A DNA stretch of 64,000 nucleotides from Dolichospermum flos-aquae CCAP 1403/13F (GCF_012516395.1 NZ_CP051206.1:186001-250000); one strand, 5' to 3'. Positions 50,954-61,887 are shown, counted from the first letter of the stretch. Made by a program: numbers and translations. The notes: a model not told the origin generated them from the sequence alone.

Positions 50954-51664
50954 ATGATGCTAGAAGATAAAGTTATTGTCATTGTCGGTGCTACTGGTGG
51001 TATTGGTTCTACCTTAACTCGTCAGTTATCCTCCACTGGTGCGAGGTTGGTACTTGTAGCTAGAGACGGGGAAAGTTTAGCAGCATTAGCTAATGAGTTA
51101 TCAGGAGAGGTTCTGACAGTTCCTACTGATATTACTCAACCCCAACAGGTAGACGCATTAATTCAAAGGACAATAGCTCAGTTTGGACAAATTGATGTTT
51201 TGGTAAATGCAGCCGGAGCGGGTATTCTCAAAGCCTACAACACCATTGAATCGGCAGATTTAGATGCAATGCTGGATTTGAATTTAAAAGGCTGTTTTTA
51301 CACCACTCAAGCCGCAGCGAAGGAGATGCAAAAACGGAAATCTGGTCATATTTGTAATGTTGTCGGTATTCTTGGTAAACATTCAATGCCTATGGCTGCG
51401 GCTTATTCTGCGTCTAAGTTCGGTGTGGTGGGTTTTAGTAAATGTATAGCGGAAGAACTGAAACGCTTTGGGGTGAAAATTACGCTTTTTTACTTTGGGG
51501 GGATAGATTCTTCTTTTTGGGATAAGGTAAATTTAAAAGTAGATCGGAGTAAAATGCTTAGTTGTGAAACTGCGGCAAATGCTATTTTTTATGCTTTATC
51601 TGCCGAACCCCAGGCTATACCCATGGAAATTAATATTCAACCTGAGAGTCATTTATTTTTTTAG
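50954..51664 (+). CDS. Short-chain dehydrogenase/reductase
   Basis: 236-aa NAD(P)-dependent SDR. The cofactor loop GATGGIGSTLTRQL, the DITQPQQV acidic strand end, the NAAGAG motif and the catalytic triad Ser (GILGKHSMP region) and YSASK with Tyr and Lys are present. The C-terminus is short. ATG 50954 and 50957 are both possible. It is flanked by an RNA-processing-like gene and HPPD, without operon-like spacing (99 and 236 bases), so the substrate cannot be guessed from neighbours. Confidence 0.88.
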   Translation: MMLEDKVIVIVGATGGIGSTLTRQLSSTGARLVLVARDGESLAALANELSGEVLTVPTDITQPQQVDALIQRTIAQFGQIDVLVNAAGAGILKAYNTIESADLDAMLDLNLKGCFYTTQAAAKEMQKRKSGHICNVVGILGKHSMPMAAAYSASKFGVVGFSKCIAEELKRFGVKITLFYFGGIDSSFWDKVNLKVDRSKMLSCETAANAIFYALSAEPQAIPMEINIQPESHLFF

Positions 51665-51840
51665 TATGTCATAGATTCAGAGGGAATAGGGAACGGGCAA
51701 CTTTCTAACAGGAAAAACTCATGTTTGAGTTAAACATGAGATTGAAATAATGACACTGTTTTTTTGGTGCTTACGCATCTTTTAAAAACATCTTTTTTTT
51801 GACAGAAGCTCTAAACTGCTGCAAATGAGTGTTTCTTATC

Positions 51841-51868
51841 TGTTCCCTGTTCCCTGTTCCCTGTTCCC
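51841..51868. repeat. Seven-base tandem repeat (TGTTCCC)4
   Basis: Four perfect copies of TGTTCCC, 32 bases before the HPPD start. This is the STRR type of heptamer repeat known from heterocystous cyanobacteria. Confidence 0.85.
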
Positions 51869-51900
51869 TTTTTTTGTAAATACTGGATTTAAAATAAATT

Positions 51901-52995
51901 ATGCTGCAAATTGATCACGTTCACTTTTATGTCGAAGATGCCCAAAGGTGGCGAGATTGGTTTGTTTATTGTCTTGGTTTTCAAACAGTAAATGATGGCT
52001 TTTTTCCAAGTCTTTCTCATCATCAAAAATCGTTACATACTCGGACAGAAGTGGTGAAAAGTGGATCTGTCTACTTTTTACTTTCTTCTGCGATTTTACC
52101 GACTAGCCCGGTGGCTGAGTTTTTGCGTCAACATCCTCCTGGTGTGGCTGATATAGCCTTTGTAGTTGATGATGTGGAAGCTTTGACAGCAAGGGCTATA
52201 AGTAATGGGGCTAGGATTCTCCAACCTGTTGAAGATGCTGGATTTTGTCAGTATGCCAAAATTGCTGCTTGGGGTGGTTTAAATCATACGTTAATTACTA
52301 AAAATACCGCAAAAATAGCAGATAACAAAAATATTTTACATGATTCTATTACGGCGATTGATCATCTAGTTTTGAATGTGGGAGTTGGTGAATTAGAAAC
52401 TGCTGTTAATTGGTATCAAAAAATATTTGATTTTCAACCTCAACAAACTTTTAATATTAAAACTGATCGTTCTGGTTTGCATAGTCAGGTAATGATTTCA
52501 CCTCATGGTAATATTCAATTACCAATTAATGAACCGGCTTCGCCTAGTTCGCAAATTCAGGAGTTTTTGGATGTAAATCGAGGGGCAGGTATTCAACATA
52601 TTGCTTTATTAATACCTGATCTTGTGAATGCAATTTCTCGATTTCGCGCTGCTGGTTTATCTTTTCTTTCTGTTCCCCAAAGTTACTATTCCCAGCTACA
52701 ACAACGATATAAATTTTCTCTGTCAACTGAAGAATTACAAGCTATATCTCATCAGGAAATTCTGGTAGACTGGCATGAAAATTCTCACCCAGGTCAGTTA
52801 TTATTGCAAATTTTCAGTCAACCAATTTTTTCAAAACCAACTTTTTTCTTTGAGTTTATTGAACGTCGTTCTTTTGCCCAAGGTTTTGGAGAAGGTAATT
52901 TTCTGGCTTTATTTCAAGCTATTGAACGTGAACAAATTAAACGCGGTATTGATTTCCCTTCAAGCCAGGGAATAAATTCCCTGTCTAAAAGCTAA
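51901..52995 (+). CDS. hppD: 4-hydroxyphenylpyruvate dioxygenase
   Basis: 364-aa Fe(II) enzyme converting 4-hydroxyphenylpyruvate to homogentisate, the entry to tocopherol synthesis in cyanobacteria. Two vicinal-oxygen-chelate domains are visible. The iron ligands are His in TAIDHLVLNVG, His in GIQHIALLIPD and Glu in FFFEFIERRS; the C-terminal FGEGNFLALFQAIEREQIKR and G closes the active site as in plant and bacterial enzymes. The N-terminal domain starts with LQIDHVHFYVEDAQRWRDWF. It seems monocistronic. The STRR heptamers lie in its 5' region. Confidence 0.9.
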   Translation: MLQIDHVHFYVEDAQRWRDWFVYCLGFQTVNDGFFPSLSHHQKSLHTRTEVVKSGSVYFLLSSAILPTSPVAEFLRQHPPGVADIAFVVDDVEALTARAISNGARILQPVEDAGFCQYAKIAAWGGLNHTLITKNTAKIADNKNILHDSITAIDHLVLNVGVGELETAVNWYQKIFDFQPQQTFNIKTDRSGLHSQVMISPHGNIQLPINEPASPSSQIQEFLDVNRGAGIQHIALLIPDLVNAISRFRAAGLSFLSVPQSYYSQLQQRYKFSLSTEELQAISHQEILVDWHENSHPGQLLLQIFSQPIFSKPTFFFEFIERRSFAQGFGEGNFLALFQAIEREQIKRGIDFPSSQGINSLSKS

Positions 52996-53055
52996 AGTCG
53001 GTTAAAACCGACTATTTTATCAGCATAAATAGGATAATTTTTAATCCTCACCTAC

Positions 53056-53541
53056 TTACTGGGAACGTTGAATATTACCTGCTTTTACCCAACCTTCTTT
53101 ATCGGTATCAGCAATGCGAATTTTTTGCCATTTTTTATCGGCGCTTTCTTCTAAAATAATTACTTTTTTATTACCACCAACTCCACCAGTAGTGGAAGAA
53201 TTTGCATCTGGTTCAGACCGCATACTTAGTCCTTGCGCCCAAGTAACTGTTCCTTCGTAAGCATCTGGTGGCAATGCTTTGGGTGATTCTGTGGGAGTGG
53301 GGGTGGGAGTAGCTGTAGGGCTAGATGTGGGGTTGGGAGTAGCTGATTTTTGCGATTGAGATTTGGGAGTGGCTTTGGGCTTTTTAATTTGTTTAGAAGG
53401 ATTATCGTTAGCATACAGTGGCTTGGGAGGAGTTACTGCGGTACGGTTAACAAAATATAGGGCAACTGTTAAGCCAGTACCTAATAAAACTGCGATCGCT
53501 AAAATAAAACCGAGTATAACTTTAAGTAAGTTTGTAAGCAT
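53056..53541 (-). CDS. Membrane-anchored SH3 (SH3b) domain protein
   Basis: 161-aa protein. Residues 5-30 form a membrane segment (VILGFILAIAVLLGTGLTVA), then a basic and Pro/Thr/Ser-rich linker (residues 40-95, with TATPTPTPTES) and a C-terminal bacterial SH3 domain: GTVTWAQGLSMRSEPDANS, KVIILEESADKKWQKIRI and GWVKAGNIQ. The SH3b part probably binds cell-wall peptides, with the linker spanning the periplasm. It is upstream-adjacent to the Ycf46-like gene on the same strand order (that gene lies after its start), separated by tandem repeats. Confidence 0.8.
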   Translation of the reverse strand: MLTNLLKVILGFILAIAVLLGTGLTVALYFVNRTAVTPPKPLYANDNPSKQIKKPKATPKSQSQKSATPNPTSSPTATPTPTPTESPKALPPDAYEGTVTWAQGLSMRSEPDANSSTTGGVGGNKKVIILEESADKKWQKIRIADTDKEGWVKAGNIQRSQ

Positions 53542-53549
53542 ATAGTAGG

Positions 53550-53584
53550 GAATTGGTAATTGGTAATTGGTAATTGGTAATTGG
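53550..53584. repeat. Seven-base tandem repeat (TAATTGG)5
   Basis: Five copies of TAATTGG (the first with G in place of T), in the gap between the SH3 gene start and the Ycf46-like stop; STRR type. Confidence 0.85.
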
Positions 53585-53632
53585 TTAGTTTTTTTCTGCT
53601 TTCTTCTTCCTTCTTTCTTCTTTCTTTTCTTC

Positions 53633-55175
<1,543 letters not shown>

Positions 55176-55358
55176 AAAAGTAATTATGCTTAAATTTTTA
55201 AATTTAGAAATTCAGGATCTTCAAAAAATCTCTAACTTATAATACATGAAGTAGGTTGACGTTGAAAATTGTCTTGATAGCCAGGCAATAGGCAAGAGGC
55301 AAGATAGGTCAGGTATTGTCAATAAGACCAATAAGAATAAAAATGATCCCAACATTCT

Positions 55359-55502
55359 AGGACTAACCCTTTCAAAGTGACTAACGGAAATATGCCTTTG
55401 CAGTGCTATCCTTGTGAATATTTCGCTCATATTTTGTTTTTTTGGAAGGTTGAAACAACCAATCTTCGTTACAAATTTCACCACCTTGAAAGGGCTAGTC
55501 CT
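55359..55502. repeat. 144-bp MITE-like element with 21-bp inverted ends
   Basis: Ends AGGACTAACCCTTTCAAAGTG and CCTTGAAAGGGCTAGTCCT are imperfect inverted copies (two mismatches). The AT-rich interior has no gene; the frame seen there on the minus strand crosses both ends and is rejected. A non-autonomous relative of an IS element is the likely explanation; the full-length IS is not in the window. Confidence 0.7.
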
Positions 55503-55607
55503 AAAATATTAATTTTCAGTGAAAAGACTTGACAAAGAAGCGAAAAAAGCAACTAGATGTTGTATGGTAGTTTTTTACGTAGATTTCAATGACTAATATT
55601 TGAATTT

Positions 55608-56162
55608 ATGCAGCAAAGGTTCTTGACTCAAGTTTTACCAAGACTAGCAGCCGTCACCGTATCTTCCCTTTTGACTTTAGGAATTTCTTTAAATGAACCA
55701 AGTTATGCCAGAGGTAACAAATTTTTCTGTACCCAAGAGGAAAATGTACCAGTTACCAAGGTTCGCGGTTCACGGGGTGCTGAGACTTTTCTGCGTTGGG
55801 TTGTCAAAGATTTTAAGAACTTCCCACCCCAGAAACGCTGTCAAATTGTTACCGCTAAATTACAACGTTATTATGATCAAGGTAAGTTGTTTTTTACTGG
55901 CAGAAAGAAGTTTAACGGCTATCCAGTTGTATGTATTGCCAATAAAGAAGGCGCACCTTGTACAGTCGATAATTTATTAGTCACCCTTAAACCGGGAACT
56001 GATTTTGAAGAAGTGCTGGTAAGAATGACCGATTTCCGTCGAGGTGCAGGTGATTCTCCAATTAATTTAAGTGGATGTAATCTGATCTCCTACAACGATG
56101 AAGGTAATATTTACATAGATGTGAAGAAATTGCTAGATAATGAAACCTGTACTGATAATTAG
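55608..56162 (+). CDS. COP23-domain exported protein
   Basis: 184-aa protein of the COP23 family (named for the circadian oscillating protein of Cyanothece). Signal peptide: LPRLAAVTVSSLLTLGISLN ending near SYA. The mature part has four Cys and the family blocks FFCTQEENVPVTKV, EKRCQIV-like PQKRCQIVTAKLQRYYDQGK, GYPVVCIANKEGAPC and NLLVTLKPGTDFEEVLVRMT. The role is unknown; in Cyanothece abundance follows a daily rhythm. It precedes two trypsin-like proteases on the same strand by 110 bases and may share their exported location. Confidence 0.85.
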   Translation: MQQRFLTQVLPRLAAVTVSSLLTLGISLNEPSYARGNKFFCTQEENVPVTKVRGSRGAETFLRWVVKDFKNFPPQKRCQIVTAKLQRYYDQGKLFFTGRKKFNGYPVVCIANKEGAPCTVDNLLVTLKPGTDFEEVLVRMTDFRRGAGDSPINLSGCNLISYNDEGNIYIDVKKLLDNETCTDN

Positions 56163-56272
56163 GTACTGACAATCATTAAATTCCTTGATATTCACGATTT
56201 ATTTTCTACTTGGGAAATTGGATTAATTTCCTGTCAAAATTCAAAGTTTAGCATTTAACATTTTTGGAATTA

Positions 56273-57148
56273 ATGTCAAACAGGAATTGGTATTGGTTTA
56301 GAAGTAAAATTATTTATACTCTAGGATTAGTGATCTGTCTTGGTGGTGTTTCCCTAGCAATATCAAGACAGCAAAGCATTTCTAGTAATTGCAATATTTC
56401 TGAATGTCCAATACCAACATCCTCTCAGTCTGAACCTACCCTAACTGTAGAGCAAATACAACAATTAGTACAAAATATAACAGTAAAAATATCAACCAAG
56501 CAATTACCCCAAACCTTACTTGGTTCAGGCACTTTACTAAAAAAAACAGACAATATTTATACAGTTATTACTAATGCTCATGTCTTAAGAGCCGCTAAAC
56601 CACCCTATCAAATTCACACCGTTGATGGATCTATTTACAATGCTGCGGTCTTAACCAAGGCGAAATTTACCCAAGAGGATTTAGCTGTTTTGCAGTTTTC
56701 CAGTCATAATGTAGTTTATACAGGAGCTAAGTTAGGAAATACCTCTACGCTGCAAGTTGGGGAGCAGGTATTTGTGGGAGGATTTATATCCAGAGGAACT
56801 GCTGATGATATTCCTGAGTCAGAGGTGAAAACAGTCAAAAATAGCTGGTATAGCTTTGTGTTTACTGCTGGTGAGGTTTCCATTTTACTGACTAAGCCTT
56901 TAGTGGGAGGTTATCAGATTGGCTATACTAATGATGTTCGTAAAGGGATGAGTGGCGCACCATTGTTAAATATAAAGGGTGAAGTTATCGGTATCAATAG
57001 TTTACATAAAAACCCACTGTGGGATAGTTCGGAAGTATATCAAGATGGTTCTCAACCAGAACCACAAGTAGAAAAACTTATTATAGATTCTAGTATGGCT
57101 ATACCTATTAATCAACAGGTTTTACTACGTCATTTGGAGAGTAACTGA
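56273..57148 (+). CDS. Exported trypsin-like serine protease
   Basis: About 291-aa S1-type protease with an N-terminal membrane or signal segment (IIYTLGLVICLGGVSLAI). Catalytic triad: His in VITNAHVLRAAK, Asp in TQEDLAVLQFS, Ser in RKGMSGAPLLNIKG. No PDZ domain follows, so it is not a standard DegP. ATG 56273 is used; the frame is open to TTG 56264. Its TGA overlaps the next ATG by one base (TGATG), so it is translationally coupled to the trypsin-WD40 gene, and the two proteases probably work together outside the cytoplasm. Confidence 0.85.
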   Translation: MSNRNWYWFRSKIIYTLGLVICLGGVSLAISRQQSISSNCNISECPIPTSSQSEPTLTVEQIQQLVQNITVKISTKQLPQTLLGSGTLLKKTDNIYTVITNAHVLRAAKPPYQIHTVDGSIYNAAVLTKAKFTQEDLAVLQFSSHNVVYTGAKLGNTSTLQVGEQVFVGGFISRGTADDIPESEVKTVKNSWYSFVFTAGEVSILLTKPLVGGYQIGYTNDVRKGMSGAPLLNIKGEVIGINSLHKNPLWDSSEVYQDGSQPEPQVEKLIIDSSMAIPINQQVLLRHLESN

Positions 57149-58836
57149 TGAGGTTTGGCCGTATCCTATCATCAGTCTTACTGACTACAACAATTGCCAT
57201 CTTTCCGGTGAATGGTATAGCAGCATTATCAAGTCAAGAAGTTTATGTTATTGCCGAAAAAATAACAGTTCGTATTGATGGTACTAAGTCTGGTTCTGGT
57301 ATTATCATCAAACGCAAAACTAATAGTCAAAGTTCAGCTTATACTTATACAATTTTGACTAACTGGCACGTTGTTAATTTAGAAGGTAACTATACAGTCC
57401 AAATATACAATGGTAGACAATATACCTTTAACCACCGACAAGTAAAACAATTGGGAGATGTGGATTTAGCAGAGTTTACCTTTACCAGTAATCAATATTA
57501 TGAATTAGCAGAAATGGGAGATTCTGACCAAATTACTGGGGGAGAACCTATTTATGTAGGTGGATTTCCAGAACTAGCTGTTGGACTGACTGAACGTAAA
57601 TTTGACTTTGACTCAGGGTTGATTACTGGACCACCACAAAAACCAAATCAAGACGGTTATACTTTGCGGTTAGGTACTAAGGTTCTCAAGGGCAAAAGTG
57701 GTGGACCAATACTTGATGAAAATGGCAAGTTAGTTGGTATTTACGGTCAGTCGTCCAAAAATATTAATAATCGTGATACTGATACTATTCCATTAGGTAT
57801 TGCGTTGAAGACTTATTTACAACTTACTGGGACACGGATAAATCCCAGTCCAGCAGTTACGAAAGTTCCCAGTCGAACTACCACCAAAAATCCTCCTCAA
57901 CCAGTTACTAAAATTTCCAGTCCACCAGTTACAAAAGTTCCTAGCGTTCCTTTCACCCTAGCGAAAACCCTACCTGGAGATTTTTTCTTGGTAACAGCTA
58001 TTGCTTTGAGTCCCAAGGGCGAAATTCTCGCTAGTGGCAGTAAGAATGGAAGTATTGAACTATGGAATATAGCTACAGGAAGCAAAATCCGCACTCTTCA
58101 AGGACACTCCGACCGAATTGAGTCGCTTGCTTTCAGTCCAGATGGTAAAACCTTGGCTAGTGGCAGTAATGACGAGACGATTAAACTGTGGAATGTCGCT
58201 ACAGGAACGGAAATTGGCAGCCTTCAAGGAAGTTTTTTCTCGGTTTATTCTGTCACTTTCAGTCCAAATGGTAAAACCTTGGCTAGTGGCAGTAGTGATG
58301 GGACTATCAAGTTGTGGGATGTGTCCACAACCAAGGAAATACTCACTCTGCCAGGGCATACTACTAAGGTTAGTGCTGTGGCCTTTAGTCCCGATGGCAA
58401 AATTTTGGCTAGTGGCAGTGATGACAGGATAATTAAACTATGGAACGTGGCAACAGGTGGAGAAATTCTGACTTTTGACGGACATTCTGATCGGGTTGGT
58501 TCTGTGGCTTTCAGTCCCGATGGGAGAATTTTAGCCAGTGGCAGTGATGACAATACAATTAAACTATGGAATGTAGCCACAGGAACGGAAATCCGCACTC
58601 TCACAGGTCACTCTAACCGAGTTGGTTCTGTGGCTTTTAGTCCCAATGGGCAAATTTTGGCTAGTGGCAGTGATGACAATACAATTAAATTGTGGAATGT
58701 GGCAACGGGAACACAAATCCACACTTTGACAGGTTATGCTGACACCGTTGATTCTGTTATTTTTAGTTCAGACGGCAAAACTCTAGCTAGTGCGAGTAGA
58801 GAAAGTAATATTAAAGTTTGGCGGGTGTCTGAGTAG
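57148..58836 (+). CDS. Trypsin-like protease fused to a seven-bladed WD40 propeller
   Basis: 562-aa exported protein. A signal peptide (ILSSVLLTTTIAIFPVNGIA) leads to a trypsin-like domain with His in TILTNWHVVNLEG, Asp in LGDVDLAEFTFT and Ser in LKGKSGGPILDENG. A Pro/Thr/Val-rich linker of repeated PPVTKVPS units (residues 230-265) joins seven WD40 repeats, such as SLAFSPDGKTLASGSNDET and SVAFSPDGRILASGSDDNTI. The repeats are almost identical, a sign of recent internal duplication or gene conversion. Coupling to the preceding protease suggests one exported complex. Substrates unknown. Confidence 0.9.
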   Translation: MRFGRILSSVLLTTTIAIFPVNGIAALSSQEVYVIAEKITVRIDGTKSGSGIIIKRKTNSQSSAYTYTILTNWHVVNLEGNYTVQIYNGRQYTFNHRQVKQLGDVDLAEFTFTSNQYYELAEMGDSDQITGGEPIYVGGFPELAVGLTERKFDFDSGLITGPPQKPNQDGYTLRLGTKVLKGKSGGPILDENGKLVGIYGQSSKNINNRDTDTIPLGIALKTYLQLTGTRINPSPAVTKVPSRTTTKNPPQPVTKISSPPVTKVPSVPFTLAKTLPGDFFLVTAIALSPKGEILASGSKNGSIELWNIATGSKIRTLQGHSDRIESLAFSPDGKTLASGSNDETIKLWNVATGTEIGSLQGSFFSVYSVTFSPNGKTLASGSSDGTIKLWDVSTTKEILTLPGHTTKVSAVAFSPDGKILASGSDDRIIKLWNVATGGEILTFDGHSDRVGSVAFSPDGRILASGSDDNTIKLWNVATGTEIRTLTGHSNRVGSVAFSPNGQILASGSDDNTIKLWNVATGTQIHTLTGYADTVDSVIFSSDGKTLASASRESNIKVWRVSE

Positions 58837-58928
58837 AAGGGGTAGATAGTTTGATTGTTTTTTTCTGTTGTAAAAACAGCGATGAGAATAGGTCTTGATT
58901 GTTTAGACAACCCTAAACAAGACCTAGG

Positions 58929-59477
58929 CTACTCTGATATGGGTATGCTGCGAAATACGGCATTGTAGTATCTCTGATAGTCAACATAAGGATTAACTTT
59001 CACTTCAATTGCTGCTATCTCTTTTACTTGTGTTGGTACCTCTTTGAACGTCGCTATTGCTTTCAGAGGAATACCTTTAAGCATCCTTGTATTAGGAGAT
59101 CCTTCTTCTTTACTTTTGCCTATTTGTGCCTGCTTACAAAAATACTCACTTCCATATACATCAAACATCTTGCTTTCACGGCATATAAAAGATACATCAC
59201 TATCTTGTTTAGCAGTTAATAGAAAGTGACAATTCACGGTAGAAGAGGAACGTTTACAGCCTTGCAAAGTTACATTAATATGTTCAAATTCTACAGTTTG
59301 GTTTTTGGCACTGCTAGGTTTTTGAGAATTCTGCTGAAGTCTGCCGCATACAACATTGCCACTATCGGTAACAACGCACGCCCTTTGTGCTGCTACTGGA
59401 GGACTAGAAACGAGTAGACTGGTTAAAGCTACACCTGTGAGAGTGCTAACTTTGGTAAGGTGACGAATGGTACGCAT
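58929..59477 (-). CDS. Exported cysteine-containing protein, 182 aa
   Basis: Not assigned to a named family. The N-terminus is a clear signal peptide (LTGVALTSLLVSSPPVAAQR), followed by ACVVTDSGNVVCGRL, a motif with two Cys seen in other small exported cyanobacterial proteins, then a beta-rich part (FEHINVTLQGCKRSSSTVNC, HFLLTAKQDSDVSFIC) with five more Cys and a C-terminal YVDYQRYYNAVFRSIPI. It is convergent with the trypsin-WD40 gene and followed upstream by the kinase gene on the same strand. It may be a ligand or target of the nearby exported proteases (speculative). Confidence 0.7.
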   Translation of the reverse strand: MRTIRHLTKVSTLTGVALTSLLVSSPPVAAQRACVVTDSGNVVCGRLQQNSQKPSSAKNQTVEFEHINVTLQGCKRSSSTVNCHFLLTAKQDSDVSFICRESKMFDVYGSEYFCKQAQIGKSKEEGSPNTRMLKGIPLKAIATFKEVPTQVKEIAAIEVKVNPYVDYQRYYNAVFRSIPISE

Positions 59478-59717
59478 AATCTAATGATGGTAAACATGGG
59501 ATGATTTGTTAAGTTTATCACTTTTGATTATAGTAATGTATTTTGTTTTTCCTTGATTTTACATAGCTTATTCAATATTTAGTAATACATTAACTAAATT
59601 TATGGTTGCTTTTAAAGACCTTAAACCAAGCATTTCCGCTACTTTTTTAGATTTTTCTCAAGGCAACCTACACAGTGATTTTAACTAACTTTGATTTAAA
59701 CAGGTTGTGTAAACATA

Positions 59718-61214
59718 TTATTTAGCGTCATTTATTTTAAATAACTTAATCATTGCTTCTACCGTTCCTAAGTATTGCTCAAATTCTTTTTCTGTCGCCC
59801 TGAAGGTAAGATAGTAACCATTACCTTTTCTGACTGTGCTAATTTCTAAAACTCGAAATTTACATTCATTATCTTGAAAAAAATAAGCGAGTTTGTAGGC
59901 TGGAAATTCAGATAAAGTTGTTTCTGGTGTAGTTTCGTCTTTAAGGTTTGAATATGAATTATTAGCTTTGATTTTTGTTATAGTTTTGGCTTTAAATTCA
60001 TTGAGAGAGAGAATTTTTTCGCCAAATTCCTCCCTATTAACTGTAAATACTGGAAAACAGGAATTCTCAGAATGGATATTTTCGGGTAAAAAGTTGATTA
60101 ATTCACCGCCAAATTCCCCTGGTGGTTTTTGGGGAGTCCAGTTCTCAGGATATTTAGTATTGGTGTCCTGATATGGATAAGATAAAAAGTTGGGTTGAGG
60201 ATGTATTATTTGAGATTTTAGCCAGAAAATCACAAGGGTAATAACCGCAACTACTCCTACTCCCGCAACTAAGAATATGTTCTGAGGAATTTTTGTGGTT
60301 AGTGGTGGTATTTTTTGCGTTGTTCCTGTAGTTGTTCCTGTAGTTGTTCCTGTAGTTGTTGCTGGTGTTACAAAGAGGAGTTCGTTAACTGCTGCTAATG
60401 CTTCTATTGCTGATGGATAACGCTCCTTGTGATTCCGGCGCACCATTTTATCAATAATCTTAGCTAATTTTGTGCTAACATGAGGAGCGTGATCTAGCCA
60501 AACAATTTCCTCTGTTTCAGGGTCAATAGGTAATGATATAACAGATGGATTTATACCTGTTAAGGCTTGGATAGCAATGACACCAACTGCATAGATATCA
60601 AAACTAAATTGTGGTGGTTTACCATCTTGTTGTTCTTTGGGTGCATAACCATGACTATATATATTAGTAACAACTCGTGGTTGTGCTGGTGGAGTAATTA
60701 ATAGTGTAGGGATTTCTTTAACTGCTCCAAAGTCAATTAAAACTATTTTCCCATCAGATTCACGTCTCAGAATATTCTCAGGTTTGATATCCCTGTGAAT
60801 TAAATCATTTTGGTGAACGAAGCTTAAAACTCCTAAAATATCCCGTAAAAGCTCAATTACGTCAGTTTCACTGAGTTGTTTACCGAGTGTTAACTCCTGA
60901 CTGAGGGCGTGACCTTTAATGTATTCTTGTACTAAATAAAACTCTTGATTTTCCGTAAAGTAATCAAAATATGTAGGAATTTGGTCATGATCACCTAAGT
61001 GTTTCAGGTTTTCTGCTTCCCGTTCAAATAATTCTAAGCCTTTTTTCCAGTTCGTTGGATCTACAGGTTTAAACTGCTTAACAACACAAACAGGATTTCC
61101 TTGTGTTTTTGTATCCTGCGCTTTGAAGGTAACTCCAAATCCACCGCTACCGAGTTCTTCAACAATTTGGAAACGTCCACCAATAATTTGACCTACAGTA
61201 ATTTCGTTTGTCAT
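59718..61214 (-). CDS. Membrane-anchored serine/threonine protein kinase
   Basis: About 498-aa Hanks-type kinase. Gly-rich loop EELGSGGFGVTFKAQD, the ATP-binding Lys in CVVKQFKPVD, catalytic loop HRDIKPENILRR, DFG in IVLIDFGAVKE and the SHGYAPKEQ APE-like region are all present. A Thr/Gly linker (TTGT repeated four times, encoded by 12-base tandem repeats near 60317-60360) leads to a membrane segment (VAGVGVVAVITLVIFW) and an exported C-terminal domain of about 170 residues, which is not recognised and may sense an outside signal. ATG 61214 is preferred to 61232 because relatives begin MTNEITVGQ. Confidence 0.85.
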   Translation of the reverse strand: MTNEITVGQIIGGRFQIVEELGSGGFGVTFKAQDTKTQGNPVCVVKQFKPVDPTNWKKGLELFEREAENLKHLGDHDQIPTYFDYFTENQEFYLVQEYIKGHALSQELTLGKQLSETDVIELLRDILGVLSFVHQNDLIHRDIKPENILRRESDGKIVLIDFGAVKEIPTLLITPPAQPRVVTNIYSHGYAPKEQQDGKPPQFSFDIYAVGVIAIQALTGINPSVISLPIDPETEEIVWLDHAPHVSTKLAKIIDKMVRRNHKERYPSAIEALAAVNELLFVTPATTTGTTTGTTTGTTQKIPPLTTKIPQNIFLVAGVGVVAVITLVIFWLKSQIIHPQPNFLSYPYQDTNTKYPENWTPQKPPGEFGGELINFLPENIHSENSCFPVFTVNREEFGEKILSLNEFKAKTITKIKANNSYSNLKDETTPETTLSEFPAYKLAYFFQDNECKFRVLEISTVRKGNGYYLTFRATEKEFEQYLGTVEAMIKLFKINDAK

Positions 61215-61232
61215 CCCAGTTACGCCCAACAT

Positions 61233-61605
61233 CCGACAATATCTTTATACCATTTATACACCTGGTTACGACTATGGGAGGTGAGGCTTATTAAGATATA
61301 GATTTGGGAAGGGTGCATTGATAATATAAATTTTCCAAAAGCCCTAAAATATTATGAAACATTTTCAAAAGCCAATCTTCTAAATTGCCATCCAGCGCAG
61401 TAAAATTAATTTATTAATCTATGCTCCAGATCAGGAGGTAATTATCCAACGTTCCACCTCATTCTCTGGACATTCCATGACAATTCCATCATAGACAACG
61501 CAGATCAACTTTGCATTAGTCCTAGTTAACGGTTTAAACTCTGTTGATCTAAAATATAAATGATGGTATAATTTTGATAAAACGGATTTTTATTTCTCAA
61601 TCACC
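61233..61605. other. 373-bp region with an unassigned minus-strand remnant
   Basis: Carries the kinase promoter and the start region of the small antitoxin gene. On the minus strand an open stretch ends at a stop near 61436 and reads FKPLTRTNAKLICVVYDGIV and MECPENEVERWIITS; it looks like the tail of a real protein, but I cannot name it and see no start. No other feature recognised. Confidence 0.4.
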
Positions 61606-61863
61606 ATGAATAAAGTTACATTAGAGATTCCTGATCAATTAATGAATCAATTGCAAAATCAATCTGATTCTTTACAAAATATTTTGCTTAAAGCCTTGGA
61701 AGCATATTTAGCGGTAGAACCATCAAATTTAATCAAAACTAAAACTTGGGAACTCTGTGGAAGTTTAGAAATTCCTAATCCTGACCCTGAATTTATAATC
61801 AAAGATCAACAAGCAGAATTATCTACTAACTATGCAGAACATATTGATGATATTTTATATTAA
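61606..61863 (+). CDS. Orphan antitoxin-like protein, 85 aa
   Basis: Small protein with an N-terminal strand-helix (MNKVTLEIPDQLMNQLQNQS then LQNILLKALEAYLAV) of ribbon-helix-helix type and a disordered acidic tail (ELCGSLEIPNPDPEFIIKDQ). This fits antitoxins paired with PIN toxins in cyanobacteria. Directly downstream (61888) only the first 27 codons of a PIN toxin remain, so it appears to be an antitoxin that has lost its toxin. Confidence 0.65.
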   Translation: MNKVTLEIPDQLMNQLQNQSDSLQNILLKALEAYLAVEPSNLIKTKTWELCGSLEIPNPDPEFIIKDQQAELSTNYAEHIDDILY

Positions 61864-61887
61864 AGTCAACTATTTTAATATAAAATC

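Noticed and set aside
55221-55484. 87-codon minus-strand reading frame
   Set aside because: It crosses the 144-bp inverted-repeat element and a dispersed repeat, has no ribosome binding site and no family resemblance.
58060-58604. Long antisense and alternate frames in the WD40 region at 58060-58604
   Set aside because: They arise from the repeated WD40 codons and simply mirror the repeat; no independent gene.
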